Below, piece by piece: positions 17,002-25,823 of a DNA stretch of 54,122 nucleotides (positions within the stretch are counted from its first letter, which is position 1; the number at the start of each line of letters is the position of its first letter). A program made the translations under genes and the position numbers. Origin of the DNA: Coriobacteriaceae bacterium AM100-PB1-1D-6A (lineage in GTDB: Bacteria > Actinomycetota > Coriobacteriia > Coriobacteriales > Coriobacteriaceae); contig JAQDNC010000009.1 in NCBI GenBank assembly GCA_027660625.1, positions 1 through 54,122 on the forward strand, written 5' to 3'. The notes beneath the pieces are model-generated. The model was not told the origin of the DNA, made no database searches, and saw only the letters and a list, made by a program, of their open reading frames with translations.

Positions 17002-18507
17002 GTGGGACACGAGCGTCACACCTATATCTGCATCGACCTCAAGACGTTCTACGCCAGCGTCGAGTGCGTCGACCGCGGTCTCGACCCGCTCACCACCAAC
17101 CTGGTCGTTGCCGACGAATCGCGCGGGCGCACGACCATCTGCCTTGCCATCACACAGGCCATGAAAGACCTCGGAATCCATAACCGCTGTCGCCTGTTCG
17201 AGATTCCCGACGGTATCGACTACATCAAGGCCGTACCGCGCATGCAGCACTACATGGAGGTGTCGGCGCAAATCTACGGTATCTATCTGGAATTCGTCAG
17301 CCCACAGGACGTGCACGTCTACTCCATCGACGAATGCTTTATCGACGTGACGCCCTATCTGGACCTCTATCACACCGACGCTGAAGGCTTCGCCTGCATG
17401 TTGCGCGACGAGGTCCTGGCGCGCACCGGCATCACGGCAACGGTTGGCATCGGCCCCAACCTATTCCAGGCCAAGGTGGCACTCGACATTACCGCCAAGC
17501 ACGTACCCAGCCGCATCGGCATACTCGATGACGAGACCTTTCGCAAGGAGATCTGGCCCCATCGCCCCATCACCGACATCTGGGGCATTGGGCCCGGCGT
17601 GGCAGCACGACTCGAAAAATACGGCGTCTACGATCTGATGGGCGTCGCGGCGCTCGACGAAAACCTGCTCTACGACGAGCTCGGCGTCAATGCCGAGTAT
17701 CTTATCGACCACGCCTTTGGGCGCGAGCCGACAACTATCGCCGATATTCAGGCCTATCGCCCGCAGGCAACCTCAACTACCACAGGACAGGTGCTCTCGA
17801 AAGGCTATGCCTATGAACAGGCCTACACCGTCTTGCGCGAGATGGTCGACAACGCTGTGCTGGACTTAGTCGATAAGCACGTGGTGTGCAACAGTATCTC
17901 GCTCTTTGTAGGCTACGCGAGCGAGCGCGCCGACATACGCCGCCTCGACGCCAGCGGCACAGCACAATATGTAGACGGATGCGGGCATTTGCGTTCGAGC
18001 ACGTCGAGCATCGAACCCGCCGCAACCGACGGCCCCGAGCTCACGCCCCGCGCGCCCAAGCCCGTCCAACGCGACGACGAACGCCGACGTTTGGTGCGAG
18101 AGGCACAGGCGATTGACGGCATCTTTGTGGGCGAACACGGCGGCAAGCCGCGTGGTGGCTATGCCGCGCTCTTTGCGCACTCCAACGCCTCGCGCAAGCT
18201 GCCCGAGCGCACCAATTCGTTTAAGAAGATCATGGGCTATTTCGATGAGCTCTGGGCGCAGACTGTCGATCCCAAACGACCGGTCAAGCGCATCAACCTG
18301 GGATTTGGCAACCTCATGCCCGAGGAATTTACCACTATCGACCTGTTCAGCGATGTTAAGGCCGATGAGCGCGAGCGCGACCTGGCGCGCGCTGTCCTGG
18401 CCGTGAAGGGCAAGTACGGCAAGAACGCGCTCGTCAAGGGATTAAGCTTCACCGCCGGCGCCACCGCACGCGAACGCAACGATCAGGTAGGAGGACATCG
18501 TGCCTAA
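17002..18507 (+). CDS. Y-family DNA polymerase (UmuC/UvrX-like)
   Basis: The 501-residue protein is a translesion polymerase. It starts at GTG 17002, 4 bases after GGGAGG. Catalytic-core motifs are clear: ICIDLKTFYASVE (residues 9-21, first Asp at 12) and VYSIDECFIDVTP (Asp110-Glu111), followed by TATVGIGPNLFQAKVA and a helix-hairpin-helix WGIGPGVAARLEKYG. The C-terminal little-finger region is present. UvrX/YqjW-type enzymes of Gram-positive bacteria and plasmids pair with a YolD protein, and a YolD gene overlaps this one by 8 bases. A LexA box over the promoter indicates induction by DNA damage. Between residues about 330 and 370 there is a low-complexity, proline- and arginine-rich insert. 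Confidence 0.92.
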   Translation: MGHERHTYICIDLKTFYASVECVDRGLDPLTTNLVVADESRGRTTICLAITQAMKDLGIHNRCRLFEIPDGIDYIKAVPRMQHYMEVSAQIYGIYLEFVSPQDVHVYSIDECFIDVTPYLDLYHTDAEGFACMLRDEVLARTGITATVGIGPNLFQAKVALDITAKHVPSRIGILDDETFRKEIWPHRPITDIWGIGPGVAARLEKYGVYDLMGVAALDENLLYDELGVNAEYLIDHAFGREPTTIADIQAYRPQATSTTTGQVLSKGYAYEQAYTVLREMVDNAVLDLVDKHVVCNSISLFVGYASERADIRRLDASGTAQYVDGCGHLRSSTSSIEPAATDGPELTPRAPKPVQRDDERRRLVREAQAIDGIFVGEHGGKPRGGYAALFAHSNASRKLPERTNSFKKIMGYFDELWAQTVDPKRPVKRINLGFGNLMPEEFTTIDLFSDVKADERERDLARAVLAVKGKYGKNALVKGLSFTAGATARERNDQVGGHRA

Positions 18508-18925
18508 GTCCCAACAACAGCCGATGCGGCCACCGACGCCTTTTGAACGTCTAGCGGACCCCGAGGGAAGACGTCGCTCCTCCGACCCCAAGCTCACCGC
18601 CAACGGCGCCGTCCGCGCCGGCCGTGCCGCGCAGTTTATGCCCTTTGCCGCCCTCACGGGATACTACGAGCTCGTGCGCAAACAAGAAATCACTGTTGAG
18701 CCCAAATGCGAACTCACGGAAGAAAAAGCCCTCGAGCTTTCGAAAAAGCTCGAGGGCCTCAAACGCGGCGACTTGGTGCGCGTCACCTATTACGATATGT
18801 ACGGTTATCGTAGCCGCACGGGCATCCTCGACGAAGTGTTACCCGCATTCAAGCTGCTCAAACTCAGGGATATCGCCATCAACTTCGACGACATCCAAGG
18901 CATCGAGCTGCGTGGTCGAGCCTAG
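18500..18925 (+). CDS. YolD-like protein
   Basis: This 141-residue protein matches YolD-like proteins: NGAVRAGRAAQFMPFAALTGYYELVRKQE near residue 35 and a C-terminal GDLVRVTYYDMYGYRSRTGILDEV core of the SH3-like YolD fold. YolD proteins accompany Y-family polymerases in Firmicutes and Actinobacteria and probably assist them. GTG 18500 follows GGAGG and overlaps the polymerase stop, so the two are coupled and share SOS control. The coding sequence contains a perfect 13-bp hairpin that serves as a minus-strand terminator, and the stop codon shares a CTAG with the stop of the convergent surface-protein gene. Confidence 0.88.
   Translation: MPKSQQQPMRPPTPFERLADPEGRRRSSDPKLTANGAVRAGRAAQFMPFAALTGYYELVRKQEITVEPKCELTEEKALELSKKLEGLKRGDLVRVTYYDMYGYRSRTGILDEVLPAFKLLKLRDIAINFDDIQGIELRGRA
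18723..18757 (-). terminator. Minus-strand terminator embedded in yolD
   Basis: GCCCTCGAGCTTT (18728-18740) pairs perfectly with AAAGCTCGAGGGC (18745-18757) around CGAA. On the minus strand it is followed by TTTTTCTTCC, a classic rho-independent terminator. The only minus-strand gene upstream is the surface-protein gene ending at 18922. Confidence 0.8.
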
Positions 18926-21459
18926 CGACGAGAACGCTTGCGCAAGACGAGAGCAATGCCAAGCACTGCGGCAGCTGCAACCAGCAATCCCAAGACCAGC
19001 GTGAGGGTCGAGTCGCCAGCGTGAGGCAGCGAGCCGTCCTTCGGAGTCTTCTTAGTGGTCGTCGAAACGGTCGTCGTGGTGCTGCTCGACTGGCCGTTGC
19101 CGCCCGTCTGGCTGCCACCAGGCTGATCGCCGCCACCCGGCTGCGAAGGATTGGTGGGTTCCGTCGGATCCGGAGTACCGGGATCAATCGGATTCTCAGA
19201 ATTCTCCTTGCGCTGGATCCAAACCTGGCAGCCATTGAACGGGTTGGCGGTACCGAGGCACAGACCCTGGTTGGTCACCGCAAAGGTGCGCAGACCATGG
19301 TTATACGGATCGTTAAAGCCATTGGTCGTCAGCGTCGTAAAGTTCACGCCGTCCTCGGTCACATACATATCAAAGCCACGCTCGGCATTGCGAAGGTAAG
19401 ACATGCACGTAAGGACACTCTGCAGCTTCTTGAGGTTCTCCTTACTCAGCAGCTTATCGAGCGCATCCTGAATATCGCCCGGCAGCTCGGTGCCATAGGC
19501 ATCCTCGTACTGCTGCTTCAGGCTCTCATAGCTATCGAGCATGTCCTGATACTGGTCGGCAAAGGACTTGAAGTACGCGATCTCGCCATCGATCTTCTGG
19601 ACGTAAGCGGCGTCGTCCTCAACGTCCTGGGACATCGTCGCGGCCTGATCGCAAAGGTCGCCCGCGGCATCCTCCAGCGCATCGCTCAGGTCGCCAAAGC
19701 CCTTAGCGACCTCGGTCTTCTCGTCATCGGCCTCGACGGCCTCAGCCTTCTCGTCATCGACCTCGACGGCCTCGTTTGAATCATCGTCCGCAAGCGTGTT
19801 CACGGGAACGATGGGGTCGTCAGGCGATTTCTTGTCGAGCAGGTGATCGAGCAGGTCCCTAAGGCGCTGAACCTGAGAGTTCCACTCCTCGGGCGTCATA
19901 TCGATAATGTCGCCATTGGAGAACTGGCCGATCGGCTCGAGCAGGCTCGCGGTATCAAAGGTACCGATATACAGCTTGCCGTCGAACTTCTGCATGCGCC
20001 AAATGTACTGGTTCTCGTTTCGGCCAAAGCCCGAAGCCAGGCCGGAAAGAGGGCCGTTGCCATTCTTCTCGGAGAACATCTCGGTGGGATCGCCAACGAC
20101 GAGCTCCATGTTCTCGTTCTTGTCCATGCGATAGATGTTGACCGACTGCTCAAGATTGGCATTCACAAACGAGCAGTCAACGCCGCCCATGCCGCTCTTG
20201 CCGCCCTCTTCGGTGTTGGACTTGTTGAACAGGATGCGCTCGAGAGCAATCTCCTCGTCGTTGTATTCACCGATATAGAGGTAGTCGTTGTAGACGATGA
20301 GGTTGGCAGCACCAGAACGGGTGCGGGCAGGATCGATGCCGAAGCAGTACTTTGCACCGTCCGCCTTATCGCCAACAATGGGAGTCCACTCATAGCTGCC
20401 GTCGGCGTTCTTGTCGCCACGGACCATGGCGAACGACTGCATGGAATTATCATCGGGAGCGTTCTCAGGCGTACCGGTGCAGATGGTGGCATAGAGATGA
20501 CCATTGTACGAGACCATATCCCAAATGGCACCGCCGTAGATGCTGTCCTTATAGCGAATCGCCGGATAGTTAAACAGCGTGCCCGAGTTGGCAATCTCGG
20601 TGAAGCTGTCCTGGCCCTTCGAGGGGTCAGACGACGTCAGGATTGTCGACACAAAATTACCGTTCGCGTCTTTACCCACATTACTGATGACGAGCTGGCC
20701 ATCATGGACGCACATGCCGCGGATACCGGTAGAAATGCCCTGCTTGTAGGCATCGCGGTAATCGTCCGCGCTCGAAAGGCCCTGATAGACAACTTTCCAA
20801 TCATCCGTCTTAGGATCGATCTCATATACAGCAGGCAGGCCGCTTTTGCCGCCATTGGTCCTGACGCTGCCGCAGAAATAGAGCTTACCCTTATAGCTCA
20901 CGGCATTGCGGAACAAAGGACCGACGCCGTTGAGCGATTCAGAGAGTAGCAGCTTGGTCTCACCGGTCTTGGTATTGATCTTAACCAAGATGCCGCCGCT
21001 GTCCTTGTCGGCCGTGCCGTCCTCCTTCTGCTGTCCATAGAAGAACGTGCCGTTAAACATGGCCTCCAGCGTCAGGCGCATGGTCTCGGCATCAAAGGAA
21101 TCGCCCAGCGTGCCGTTCATGAGCGTCAGTGTGTTGCCCATCGCCGCATAGCAGGTGCCCACATAAAGCCAGTCACCATAGCTCGCAGCCGCCCAAGTGT
21201 AGCTCTGGCCGCGATCGCCTTCGTTGTTGGCCGTGTTACCATCGGCGCCCGGAACGGCAACGGCACCGTTACCCTGGTAGTCGACGATACCATCCGGCTG
21301 CGACGTTCCTACCGTAGGATGCGAGAGCTTCTCAAAGGAATATCCATTTCCCGCATTGTAGGTAACGGCACCCGAAGCGTCTTCGGCATGCGCCGGCAGC
21401 GGCGATACCAAGATAGCGGCAAGCGCTGCCACCAAGCCAAGTGCTCCCACTCGTCTCAT
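18922..21459 (-). CDS. Cell-wall-anchored surface protein with beta-propeller-like repeats
   Basis: The 845-residue protein has a signal peptide (MRRVGALGLVAALAAILVSPLPAHAED) and a C-terminal sorting signal: SLPHAGDS at about residue 811, a hydrophobic helix and RKRSRR. LPHAG differs from LPxTG at the fourth residue. A Thr/Ser-rich spacer (STTTTVSTTTKK) and a Pro/Gly-rich linker precede it. The body has recurring blade-like strands (YGDWLYVGTCY, YKGKLYFCGS, YNGHLYATICTG, YNDYLYIGEYNDE, FDGKLYIGTFD), which suggest a beta-propeller. An acidic repeat (EAVEVDDEKAEAVEADDEK) and a coiled coil occupy about residues 560-700. Its role is unknown; adhesion or glycan binding is a guess. GGGGAGG lies 10 bases upstream of the start. 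Its terminator lies inside yolD. Confidence 0.85.
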   Translation of the reverse strand: MRRVGALGLVAALAAILVSPLPAHAEDASGAVTYNAGNGYSFEKLSHPTVGTSQPDGIVDYQGNGAVAVPGADGNTANNEGDRGQSYTWAAASYGDWLYVGTCYAAMGNTLTLMNGTLGDSFDAETMRLTLEAMFNGTFFYGQQKEDGTADKDSGGILVKINTKTGETKLLLSESLNGVGPLFRNAVSYKGKLYFCGSVRTNGGKSGLPAVYEIDPKTDDWKVVYQGLSSADDYRDAYKQGISTGIRGMCVHDGQLVISNVGKDANGNFVSTILTSSDPSKGQDSFTEIANSGTLFNYPAIRYKDSIYGGAIWDMVSYNGHLYATICTGTPENAPDDNSMQSFAMVRGDKNADGSYEWTPIVGDKADGAKYCFGIDPARTRSGAANLIVYNDYLYIGEYNDEEIALERILFNKSNTEEGGKSGMGGVDCSFVNANLEQSVNIYRMDKNENMELVVGDPTEMFSEKNGNGPLSGLASGFGRNENQYIWRMQKFDGKLYIGTFDTASLLEPIGQFSNGDIIDMTPEEWNSQVQRLRDLLDHLLDKKSPDDPIVPVNTLADDDSNEAVEVDDEKAEAVEADDEKTEVAKGFGDLSDALEDAAGDLCDQAATMSQDVEDDAAYVQKIDGEIAYFKSFADQYQDMLDSYESLKQQYEDAYGTELPGDIQDALDKLLSKENLKKLQSVLTCMSYLRNAERGFDMYVTEDGVNFTTLTTNGFNDPYNHGLRTFAVTNQGLCLGTANPFNGCQVWIQRKENSENPIDPGTPDPTEPTNPSQPGGGDQPGGSQTGGNGQSSSTTTTVSTTTKKTPKDGSLPHAGDSTLTLVLGLLVAAAAVLGIALVLRKRSRR

Positions 21460-21732
21460 AAGGCTATAACCTCCCCTGTCCTAAAGCCCAGCTTTAGCAT
21501 TCTTCATTTCTGTCCACGGTTAATTGCAATCTGAGCACAGCAATAATCAGCGTATAAATATACACCTGTAATTTTTTGGACGGGTTAATAGATGCTCGAT
21601 TGGTAGCGAATTCCGCGCAAACCGTCACCAAACTCCACTTTTACCGCATCTAAAGGTTATTTTTTACGCAAATTTTTGGATGTCGATAGTCGCAATGAGC
21701 AGGAGGCCGGTATCCACCGGAGAGGGCAACGC

Positions 21733-22116
21733 CTACATTTTCATAACGTAATAGCCCGCGCCCCTCACCGCCGTCTCGAGTGTGTCGCGATCAACCGGGA
21801 GCTTCGAGCGTACGCGTGCTGTGTGGTCCGCATACGTCACCGTAGCCCACACGCCGTCCAGTGCATTGAGGGCATTGGCTACGTTCTGAGCGCAGCCGTC
21901 ACAGCTCATGCCGCCGATGAGCAGCTCATCGCTATAGGGATAGTGGGACTCGTCGGTGTCTGCCACCACAACCTTCTTGGCTTTCTTGCCGCTCGCGCCA
22001 TCACTGCAACAGCTCTTTCCATGCGTCGACGCCGCAATGCGACGCAGCCCAAAAAACATGCCGACGGCAATGACGGCCAGCACGATGAGATTCGCAGGGT
22101 TGAGCAAGTCACTCAT
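21733..22116 (-). CDS. Membrane-anchored heavy-metal-associated (HMA) protein
   Basis: The 127-residue protein starts at ATG 22116 after AAAGGGG. Residues 8-28 are one membrane helix. A lysine- and cysteine-containing linker (GKSCCSDGASGKKAKK) follows. Residues 65-127 form an HMA domain with the metal-binding motif GMSCDGC (Met70, Cys72, Cys75) and the closing GAGYYVMKM. HMA domains carry Cu(I) or Zn(II) to transporters or sensors. Membrane tethering is unusual for a CopZ-like chaperone. It stands alone, and a CCCCATGGGG palindrome just upstream resembles CsoR-family operators, so metal-responsive expression is likely. Confidence 0.85.
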   Translation of the reverse strand: MSDLLNPANLIVLAVIAVGMFFGLRRIAASTHGKSCCSDGASGKKAKKVVVADTDESHYPYSDELLIGGMSCDGCAQNVANALNALDGVWATVTYADHTARVRSKLPVDRDTLETAVRGAGYYVMKM

Positions 22117-22146
22117 GCGTTCCCCTTTCAAGTAGCCCTATCTAGA

Positions 22147-22162
22147 TACCCCCATGGGGTGT
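22147..22162 (-). promoter_or_regulatory. CsoR-like palindromic operator
   Basis: TACCCCCATGGGGTGT contains the perfect 10-bp palindrome CCCCATGGGG (22150-22159). CsoR/RcnR-family repressors bind GC-rich TACCC-N-GGGTA sites. It lies 31-46 bases upstream of the HMA-protein start on the minus strand. Confidence 0.55.
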
Positions 22163-22224
22163 TCCCATCTTAACCCAAAATCATGTCCGTTCGGTCAATT
22201 AGTTTCCCTCTTCAAACTTTTTAG

Positions 22225-22267
22225 TTGACCAAGGCTTACTTTCGTGTATAAGTTTTCCTAGGCTAAC
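22225..22267 (+). promoter_or_regulatory. Promoter of DUF3793-flavodoxin with possible iron box
   Basis: TTGACC (22225-22230), 16 bases, TATAAG (22247-22252). Immediately after the -10 is TAGGCTAAC (22259-22267), nine consecutive bases of the DtxR/IdeR iron box (TTAGGTTAGGCTAACCTAA); the other half is not kept. The position over the transcription start suits a repressor. Confidence 0.6.
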
Positions 22268-22290
22268 AGTTTAGATCCGTAAGGAGCGTC

Positions 22291-22995
22291 GTGACTCGAA
22301 CCATAGACATCCCAACGTTTCAGGCGGCAGTCGTGCGCAACTGCTCCCCCACGCTCGCGGGCATCAAACCGGCATCGCTCTTTACCTATCCAGGAGTCTA
22401 TGCCGATCAAGACGGCTCAAGCGTAACTGCGGCGATCGAGGATCGCCGAGCACGCCTGCTCAACGTTATCGCCCGGTGCAACCGCGAGCTTAATCCGTTC
22501 GGTATCCATCTGAGCGTTTTGGTCTGGCGCCCCTGCGGGGCGCTCGTATACGCATATCGGCCCAATAGCCTCGCCACTTACCTTGCTGACCCGCGCGCCA
22601 AAACGGCACTCGCCAAGAAGGGCTACGACACCGGCAACCTCTCGGCATGTCTTGTGCACCTGGCATCACGCATCACGCTCGCGAGCAATAACGCCGCGGA
22701 ATGCGCCTGCGGCCAGACTCGATGCGCACTGGATCAGCAAGTCTGCTGCAACAACGACTGCGCCTGCGAATTTCCACACGAGATTGGCTACTTCCTGGGG
22801 TACCCCTGCGACGACGTATACGAGTTCATCGCTCAGCGTGGCGAGAACTACAAGATCTTTGGAGCCTGGAAGGTCTATACGAATGTCGAGCAGGCGCTTG
22901 CGACGTTTGATGCGTACCGTGCCTGCACCCAACACCTCACCTTTATCTATCAGCAGGGCTGCAGCTTGGCGCAACTTGCCCAGGCGACCCGATAG
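22291..22995 (+). CDS. DUF3793-family protein with cysteine-rich insert
   Basis: The 234-residue protein has the DUF3793 core: FPHEIGYFLGYPCDDVYEFI (161-180) and GENYKIFGAWKVYTNVEQALATFDAY (184-209). GTG 22291 follows AAGGAG by 4 bases. Function of the family is unknown, but members are often next to flavodoxin genes, as here. Odd feature: residues 138-159 contain seven cysteines (138, 140, 145, 152, 153, 157, 159) directly before the FPHEIG motif, enough for an iron-sulfur or zinc site. The gene is probably co-transcribed with the flavodoxin 46 bases downstream. The promoter carries a possible iron-regulator box. Confidence 0.85.
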   Translation: MTRTIDIPTFQAAVVRNCSPTLAGIKPASLFTYPGVYADQDGSSVTAAIEDRRARLLNVIARCNRELNPFGIHLSVLVWRPCGALVYAYRPNSLATYLADPRAKTALAKKGYDTGNLSACLVHLASRITLASNNAAECACGQTRCALDQQVCCNNDCACEFPHEIGYFLGYPCDDVYEFIAQRGENYKIFGAWKVYTNVEQALATFDAYRACTQHLTFIYQQGCSLAQLAQATR

Positions 22996-23041
22996 AACGT
23001 ACAAACCGCGACCGCACGCCGCACAACCGAAAGGACTCAAC

Positions 23042-23461
23042 ATGAGCAAGATCGCCGTCGTCTACTGGAGCGGCACGGGCAACACCGAGGCCATGGCAAA
23101 CCTCGTTGCCGAGGGCACCACGTCCGCGGGCGCCGAGGCCGAAGTCATCCCCTGCGCCGACTTCTCTGCCGACAGGGCCGCCGACTATGATGCCTTCGCC
23201 TTCGGTTGCCCCGCCATGGGCTCCGAGGAGCTTGAATACGATGAGTTCCAACCGATGTGGGACGAAGTCAAGGAGACCCTCGGCGACAAGAAGGTCGTCC
23301 TCTTTGGCTCTTATTCGTGGGCCGAAGGCGAATGGATGGACAATTGGAAGGCGGACGCCGACGAGGCAGGCGTCAACGTGGTCGACTCCGTCATCTGTTA
23401 CGACGCCCCCGACGATGAGGGCGAGGCGGCCTGCCGCGCCCTTGGAGCCGAGCTCGCCTAG
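23042..23461 (+). CDS. Flavodoxin
   Basis: This 139-residue protein has the FMN-phosphate loop VVYWSGTGNTEAMA (residues 7-20), the 50s-loop FGCPAMGSEELEYDEFQP and the FGSYSWAEGEWMDNW loop of short-chain clostridial-type flavodoxins. It carries low-potential electrons in the cytoplasm and commonly substitutes for ferredoxin under iron limitation. ATG 23042 follows AAAGGA. It is second in a two-gene unit with a DUF3793 gene and is followed by a strong bidirectional terminator. The acidic C terminus (DAPDDEGEAAC) is normal for the family. Confidence 0.93.
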   Translation: MSKIAVVYWSGTGNTEAMANLVAEGTTSAGAEAEVIPCADFSADRAADYDAFAFGCPAMGSEELEYDEFQPMWDEVKETLGDKKVVLFGSYSWAEGEWMDNWKADADEAGVNVVDSVICYDAPDDEGEAACRALGAELA

Positions 23462-23517
23462 CTGCAATGAGCTCCGCCCGTAACGCGCTCTGCACCAAAA
23501 CACATTCGCGTCCCAAC

Positions 23518-23554
23518 AAAAACGGGAGCCGGATCACATCCGGCTCCCGTTTTC
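23518..23554. terminator. Bidirectional terminator
   Basis: AACGGGAGCCGGA (23521-23533) pairs perfectly with its complement at 23539-23551, flanked by A-run and T-run, between convergent flavodoxin and ABC ATPase genes. Confidence 0.92.
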
Positions 23555-23578
23555 TGCTGTGTCAGTCATATAAAGCGG

Positions 23579-24331
<753 letters not shown>

Positions 24332-24343
24332 AATAGAACCTCC

Positions 24344-25705
24344 TTACAGACCAGCGATATGGTCGGCGGGCGTCGCGACAACCTGTCCGGCGCTCTTGGT
24401 GGGACGCTTCTTTTTGGTTTCGGCCGTACCCAGCAGCCTCGCCTCAAGACCGCTCACCAAGCGCGCAAGCGGCAGGGTAATGACCAGATAGAACAGGGCG
24501 GCAACCACATACGGCGTAATGGAGCCCGTCGTTGCCACGATGGTGCGGGCGTTCATGACGATCTCGACCACGCCCACGGCGGCGAGCAGCGACGTATCCT
24601 TGTAGAGCAGGATAAACTCGCTGGTCAGCGTAGGCAGGACATTGCGGAACGTCTGCGGAATCATAACGTAGAGCAGCGTCTGGAAGGCATTCATACCCAG
24701 CGAACGAGCGGCCTCGTTCTGGCCCTTGGGGATCGATTGAATACCGGCACGGAAAATCTCGCACAGATACGCAGACGAGTTCATGGCCATGACGATAACG
24801 CCCAAGACATAGTCGTCCACCTTGACGCCGGCAAGCGGCAGGCCAAAGAATGCAATATAGATCTGCAGGAACGCCGGCGTACCGCGGATGACATTCACGT
24901 AGATGCCGGCAAGGCAACGCAGGATGCGCGATTTGGATATGCGCATAAGCGACAGGGCAAAGCCAAAGGGGATCGCCAGCGGAAACGCCACGAGCACGAT
25001 CGAGAGCGACATAAGGAAGCCCTTGAAGACGATCGGCAGGCTCTGGACCAAAATGACCGGGTTCAGGAACAGGCGAAGGAACATGTTGGAATTCCATGCC
25101 TCGACCCACGGCTGTTCCTTAAGGTCGGCCAGGAAGTTATCGAACGCCGTCACGCCCTTAATCTCGACGGAAGGAATCTTGGAAATCTTCTTGGTCGAAC
25201 CGTCGGCGAGCGTATAGGTTCCGCTAAAGGCCTCATCGGCGCCCTCGACGGGGAACGTCACGCCGTAAACCTCGACACGGAAAAAGCCGCCGGCAGGCGC
25301 CGTCTCGCCAAAGTCAATCTTGAGCGTCTGGCCGTCAGCCTTGCACGTGGGCTTCATGGGCGTACGATCCATGAGGTCCTCGCCCGAGAGCATCGTCAAT
25401 CGCGTGTCATCGGTACCAAACGTTGTGCCGTCGACAAACGTCAGAGAAAGACCGCTCAGCTCCTCGTCGGCATCGGCCTGAACTTCCCAGGTAATGCGCG
25501 TCTCGGTGCCGCCGACCACAGCGCTGCCCGAACCGGTGTTGGGTCGGGCGGTAATCTTTGCGGTCTCAAGCGCCTGGGCGGTCGTGGGCGCATATGCCCC
25601 CACGCACACCAGCGCGAGCGCCACGGCCATGGCGCAGGCTAGCTTTTGGAGCAAGGCGGGCAGTGGAAAACGCTGCTCCGCAGCCCCTTTGTTCAGTCGA
25701 GACAA
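24344..25705 (-). CDS. Amino-acid ABC permease with extra N-terminal domain
   Basis: The 453-residue protein is best started at TTG 25705 (AGGAG 5 bases upstream), giving a signal-like N terminus ending ALALVCVGAYAPTTAQA. Residues about 45-185 form an extracytoplasmic beta-rich domain (TRITWEVQADADEELSGLSLTFVDG), and the rest is a GlnP/HisM-type permease with the EAA loop EAARSLGMNAFQTLLYVMIPQTFRNVLP. Ordinary PAAT permeases are about 220-250 residues. The added domain is not a classic solute-binding domain, and a separate binding-protein gene precedes it. It might dock the lipoprotein or sense the substrate. A terminator-like hairpin lies between the two genes. Confidence 0.88.
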   Translation of the reverse strand: MSRLNKGAAEQRFPLPALLQKLACAMAVALALVCVGAYAPTTAQALETAKITARPNTGSGSAVVGGTETRITWEVQADADEELSGLSLTFVDGTTFGTDDTRLTMLSGEDLMDRTPMKPTCKADGQTLKIDFGETAPAGGFFRVEVYGVTFPVEGADEAFSGTYTLADGSTKKISKIPSVEIKGVTAFDNFLADLKEQPWVEAWNSNMFLRLFLNPVILVQSLPIVFKGFLMSLSIVLVAFPLAIPFGFALSLMRISKSRILRCLAGIYVNVIRGTPAFLQIYIAFFGLPLAGVKVDDYVLGVIVMAMNSSAYLCEIFRAGIQSIPKGQNEAARSLGMNAFQTLLYVMIPQTFRNVLPTLTSEFILLYKDTSLLAAVGVVEIVMNARTIVATTGSITPYVVAALFYLVITLPLARLVSGLEARLLGTAETKKKRPTKSAGQVVATPADHIAGL

Positions 25706-25770
25706 GGTGGCTCCTATCGTAGAAGTTGCCGGCAAAACGAGACGGAAACACTCTCCGTCAAGAGAAGCGC

Positions 25771-25801
25771 AAAGGCCCTCTCCGCCAAAACGGAAAGGGC
25801 C
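25771..25801 (-). terminator. Attenuating hairpin between binding protein and permease
   Basis: GGCCCTCTCCG (25774-25784) pairs with CGGAAAGGGCC (25791-25801), with one wobble, followed on the minus strand by TTTGCG. It probably lets the binding protein be made in excess over the membrane part. Confidence 0.7.
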
Positions 25802-25823
25802 CGCGCGCAATCAAGTAGCTATT

